Assembly (NCBI GenBank): GCA_017990305.1
Contig: JAGNOB010000088.1
Span: 1 to 6,926, forward strand
Direction of reading: 5' to 3'
From: Leucobacter sp.
GTDB lineage: Bacteria > Actinomycetota > Actinomycetes > Actinomycetales > Microbacteriaceae
DNA length: 6,926 bases
The notes under the pieces are model-generated. The model did not search any database. It had not been told where the DNA came from and saw nothing but the letters and a program-made list of their open reading frames with translations. Below are positions 5,546 to 6,926 of the stretch, one piece after another. Every line of letters begins with the position of its first letter. The first letter of the stretch is position 1. The translations under genes and the position numbers were made by a program.

Positions 5546-6297
5546 CGCTCACACTCGGCATCCTCATCGTTCTGGTGACCGTCGTCGGTGCTGCGGCGCA
5601 GCGCATGGCCGGACTCGGGTTTGCGCTCCTCGTTTCGCCGCTGATGACGCTACTGCTCGGCGGTCACTCGGGCGTGCTGCTCGTCAACATCCTCGGCGTG
5701 GTATCAAGCCTGCTCATTCTGCCGCGGGTCTGGCGGTCAGTTGACTGGTCAATGTTTCGCTGGCTCACCCCGTTCGCGGTGATTGGCGCTGTCGTGGGCT
5801 CCTGGCTTTCGCAGCTGCTCTCCCCTGCAGTCATGGCAGTCTCGGTTGGCGCCATCGTGTTGCTCGCACTCAGCCTCTCGCTGATCTTCACGAGTGAGCG
5901 GTTCTCGACCGAGCCACGGGCCCCGCGCGCGGTAACCGGTCTACTCTCAGGCCTCACGAATTCGCTCGCCGGAGTCGGCGGCCCTGCTGTGAGCGCTTAC
6001 GCGGTGCTCACCCGCTGGCCGCAGGTCTCGTTTGCGGCCACGCTCCAGCCCTACTTCGTCGTGACAGGGCTGGCGTCGGCTGGCGCGAAACTACTCATGA
6101 ACCCTGGCGGTCTCCTGCCAGATACCGACTGGTGGTTCTGGGGCATCGTGTTCGGGGCGATCCTTGTCGGCATTGCAGCGGGTGAGCGACTGCTGCGACT
6201 CGTAACCCCGGCTCAGGTACGTCGTTTCGTCATCATTCTTGCTTGCGCAGGGGCTGCGGCTTCGTTCGTTCGTGGGCTCGTGACGCTGCTTTCCTAG
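5542..6297 (+). CDS. TauE/SafE family membrane permease (sulfite/sulfonate exporter-like)
   Basis: A polytopic inner-membrane transporter of 251 residues, normal for the family. About eight hydrophobic segments are visible, roughly at 4-19, 24-40, 43-62, 73-92, 96-117, 129-155, 165-187, 196-214 and 227-247; the exact count depends on how the first two are divided. The family's two internal repeats show as AAQRMAGLGFALLVSP (18-33) and GLTNSLAGVGGPAVSAYAV (137-155), the latter with the characteristic GGP. Characterised relatives export sulfite, sulfoacetate or similar anions, but this family is broad and the substrate cannot be read from sequence. No sulfur-metabolism gene lies beside it. The start is GTG at 5542, supported by an upstream in-frame stop. 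The gene is divergent from hisD and convergent with the methyltransferase gene, so apart from the possible small upstream ORF it stands alone. Confidence 0.88.
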   Translation: MTLTLGILIVLVTVVGAAAQRMAGLGFALLVSPLMTLLLGGHSGVLLVNILGVVSSLLILPRVWRSVDWSMFRWLTPFAVIGAVVGSWLSQLLSPAVMAVSVGAIVLLALSLSLIFTSERFSTEPRAPRAVTGLLSGLTNSLAGVGGPAVSAYAVLTRWPQVSFAATLQPYFVVTGLASAGAKLLMNPGGLLPDTDWWFWGIVFGAILVGIAAGERLLRLVTPAQVRRFVIILACAGAAASFVRGLVTLLS

Positions 6298-6332
6298 CTG
6301 CCGCACCACTGCTGGCAAGCCCCGGCGCTGTC

Positions 6333-6346
6333 CTCGGCCAGCCGAG
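6333..6346. terminator. Weak inverted repeat in the convergent gap
   Basis: CTCGGC and GCCGAG flank CA; a realistic hairpin has a 5-bp stem (CTCGG/CCGAG) and a CCAG loop. It lies in the 54-bp gap between the TauE/SafE stop (6297) and the methyltransferase stop (6354-6352). There is no T-run. Position favours a bidirectional terminator, but the stem is short for this GC content. Confidence 0.3.
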
Positions 6347-6351
6347 CCTGT

Positions 6352-6926
6352 TCAGCCGCGTGCCGGTGCGAGTACCCCCAGCCAGGCGAGCTCGCGCGCG
6401 CCCGCGACGAGGGCCTCTCCGGCCGCATCAGAGTCGATCTCAAGGAGCGTCGCAAGCGCGTCAGCAATCTGCCCGAGCGTGAGTTCCCCGTCGCAGACAC
6501 CAACTGCTGCTGCGAGCAGCGTATCGGCCGTCACGCGGCGCGCAATCGGAATATCGGCGACGAGCGTGATCGCGCTCGGAGACTCCTCGCCAGGGGTGTA
6601 TATCCGTTCTTCTGAGACATCGGCCGCGCGCACCCATCGTGTGGCGAGGACCGCGTCACTGCTCGCGCGGGCCGCCGCAGCGCCCGCTTCGAACGCCTCG
6701 CGTAAAGAACTACCGAGGCCACTCGATGCGAGCGCGCCCGTGGCCTGCTCAGCGTGAATAACGGAAGCATCCGCTGGCGATACGTCGACGGGCTCGTGCG
6801 TGCGCCGCATATGGATCGCACCCAGCCCGATGCTCACCACTCTCCGCGCACCGAAGTCGTCGAGCCAGGCGGTGAGCAGCTCGTCAAACGCGGGCTGGCC
6901 GGGCCGCGCGCCGCCGTCGCGCGCCC
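6352..6926 (-). CDS. C-terminal part of a probable SAM-dependent methyltransferase (runs off right edge)
   Basis: The minus-strand frame is open from the TGA at 6354-6352 to the right edge with no stop, giving at least 190 residues. A GTG at 6840 is internal, because coding continues upstream as GQPAFDELLTAWLDDFGARR. I recognise the pattern of an actinobacterial class I methyltransferase whose catalytic domain (outside the window) is followed by a winged-helix-like tail. The segment FDELLTAWLDDFGARRVVSIGLGAIHMRR (broken at 6840) resembles the end of the catalytic domain, where homologues read W...GV.A.GFG...MRR. RIYTPGEESPSAITL and the tail GVCDGELTLGQIADALATLL, ending ARELAWLGVL, match the C-terminal domain (I believe now DUF7782). 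The SAM-binding and NPPY-type motifs are not in view, so the activity and target are inferred. It converges on the TauE/SafE gene and shows no functional link to it. Confidence 0.7.
   Translation of the reverse strand, partial: ARDGGARPGQPAFDELLTAWLDDFGARRVVSIGLGAIHMRRTHEPVDVSPADASVIHAEQATGALASSGLGSSLREAFEAGAAAARASSDAVLATRWVRAADVSEERIYTPGEESPSAITLVADIPIARRVTADTLLAAAVGVCDGELTLGQIADALATLLEIDSDAAGEALVAGARELAWLGVLAPARG

Noticed and set aside
6840..6926. GTG at 6840 as the start of a 162-residue protein
   Set aside because: The same frame stays open to the window edge and the upstream residues (FDELLTAWLDDFGARR) continue the methyltransferase pattern, so the gene is truncated by the window.
1..6926. 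Search for tRNA/rRNA genes, CRISPR arrays, insertion sequences, attachment sites, riboswitches and defence genes
   Set aside because: No cloverleaf, regular spacer-repeat pattern, transposase or flanking repeat was seen by eye. Nearly all sequence is accounted for by housekeeping genes, and no gap exceeds 182 bp.

Overview
The window is a GC-rich, gene-dense piece of core chromosome from an actinobacterium. Microbacteriaceae (something near Leucobacter) is my best guess. The reasons are the GC-biased third codon positions, GTG starts, an actinobacterial DUF3043 membrane protein, the hisD-nrdR-pyrD order, and a SAM-methyltransferase type with a winged-helix tail that I know mainly from actinobacteria. 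The family-level placement is inference, not proof. I see no mobile element, CRISPR array, tRNA, rRNA or phage gene.

Layout, left to right. (1) 1-1150, minus strand: the 5' end of ctaD (cytochrome c oxidase subunit I, running off the left edge), preceded by ctaC (subunit II, a CuA lipoprotein). They are 14 bp apart and clearly one operon. (2) 1289-1639, minus: an A-type Fe-S carrier (ErpA-like) upstream of the oxidase genes. (3) 1822-2388, plus: a DUF3043 two-helix membrane protein, divergent from erpA. (4) 2417-2474: a perfect 27-bp inverted repeat with a GTAA loop in the convergent gap, very probably a bidirectional terminator. (5) 2484-5374, minus: hisD, nrdR and pyrD, a compact operon with a TGATG overlap and a 9-bp gap. 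(6) 5375-5541: a divergent promoter region with a possible 25-codon ORF whose stop overlaps the next start. (7) 5542-6297, plus: a TauE/SafE-family permease. (8) 6352 to the right edge, minus: the C-terminal part of a probable SAM-dependent methyltransferase.

Functionally this is housekeeping: terminal respiration (CtaC, CtaD), Fe-S cluster delivery, histidine synthesis (HisD), pyrimidine synthesis (PyrD) and deoxynucleotide control (NrdR). NrdR and PyrD in one transcript link two steps of nucleotide supply. I did not find a convincing novel system. The points most worth a second look are the very long perfect terminator stem, the small ORF coupled to the permease, a possibly leaderless hisD transcript, and the DUF3043 protein beside the oxidase and Fe-S genes.
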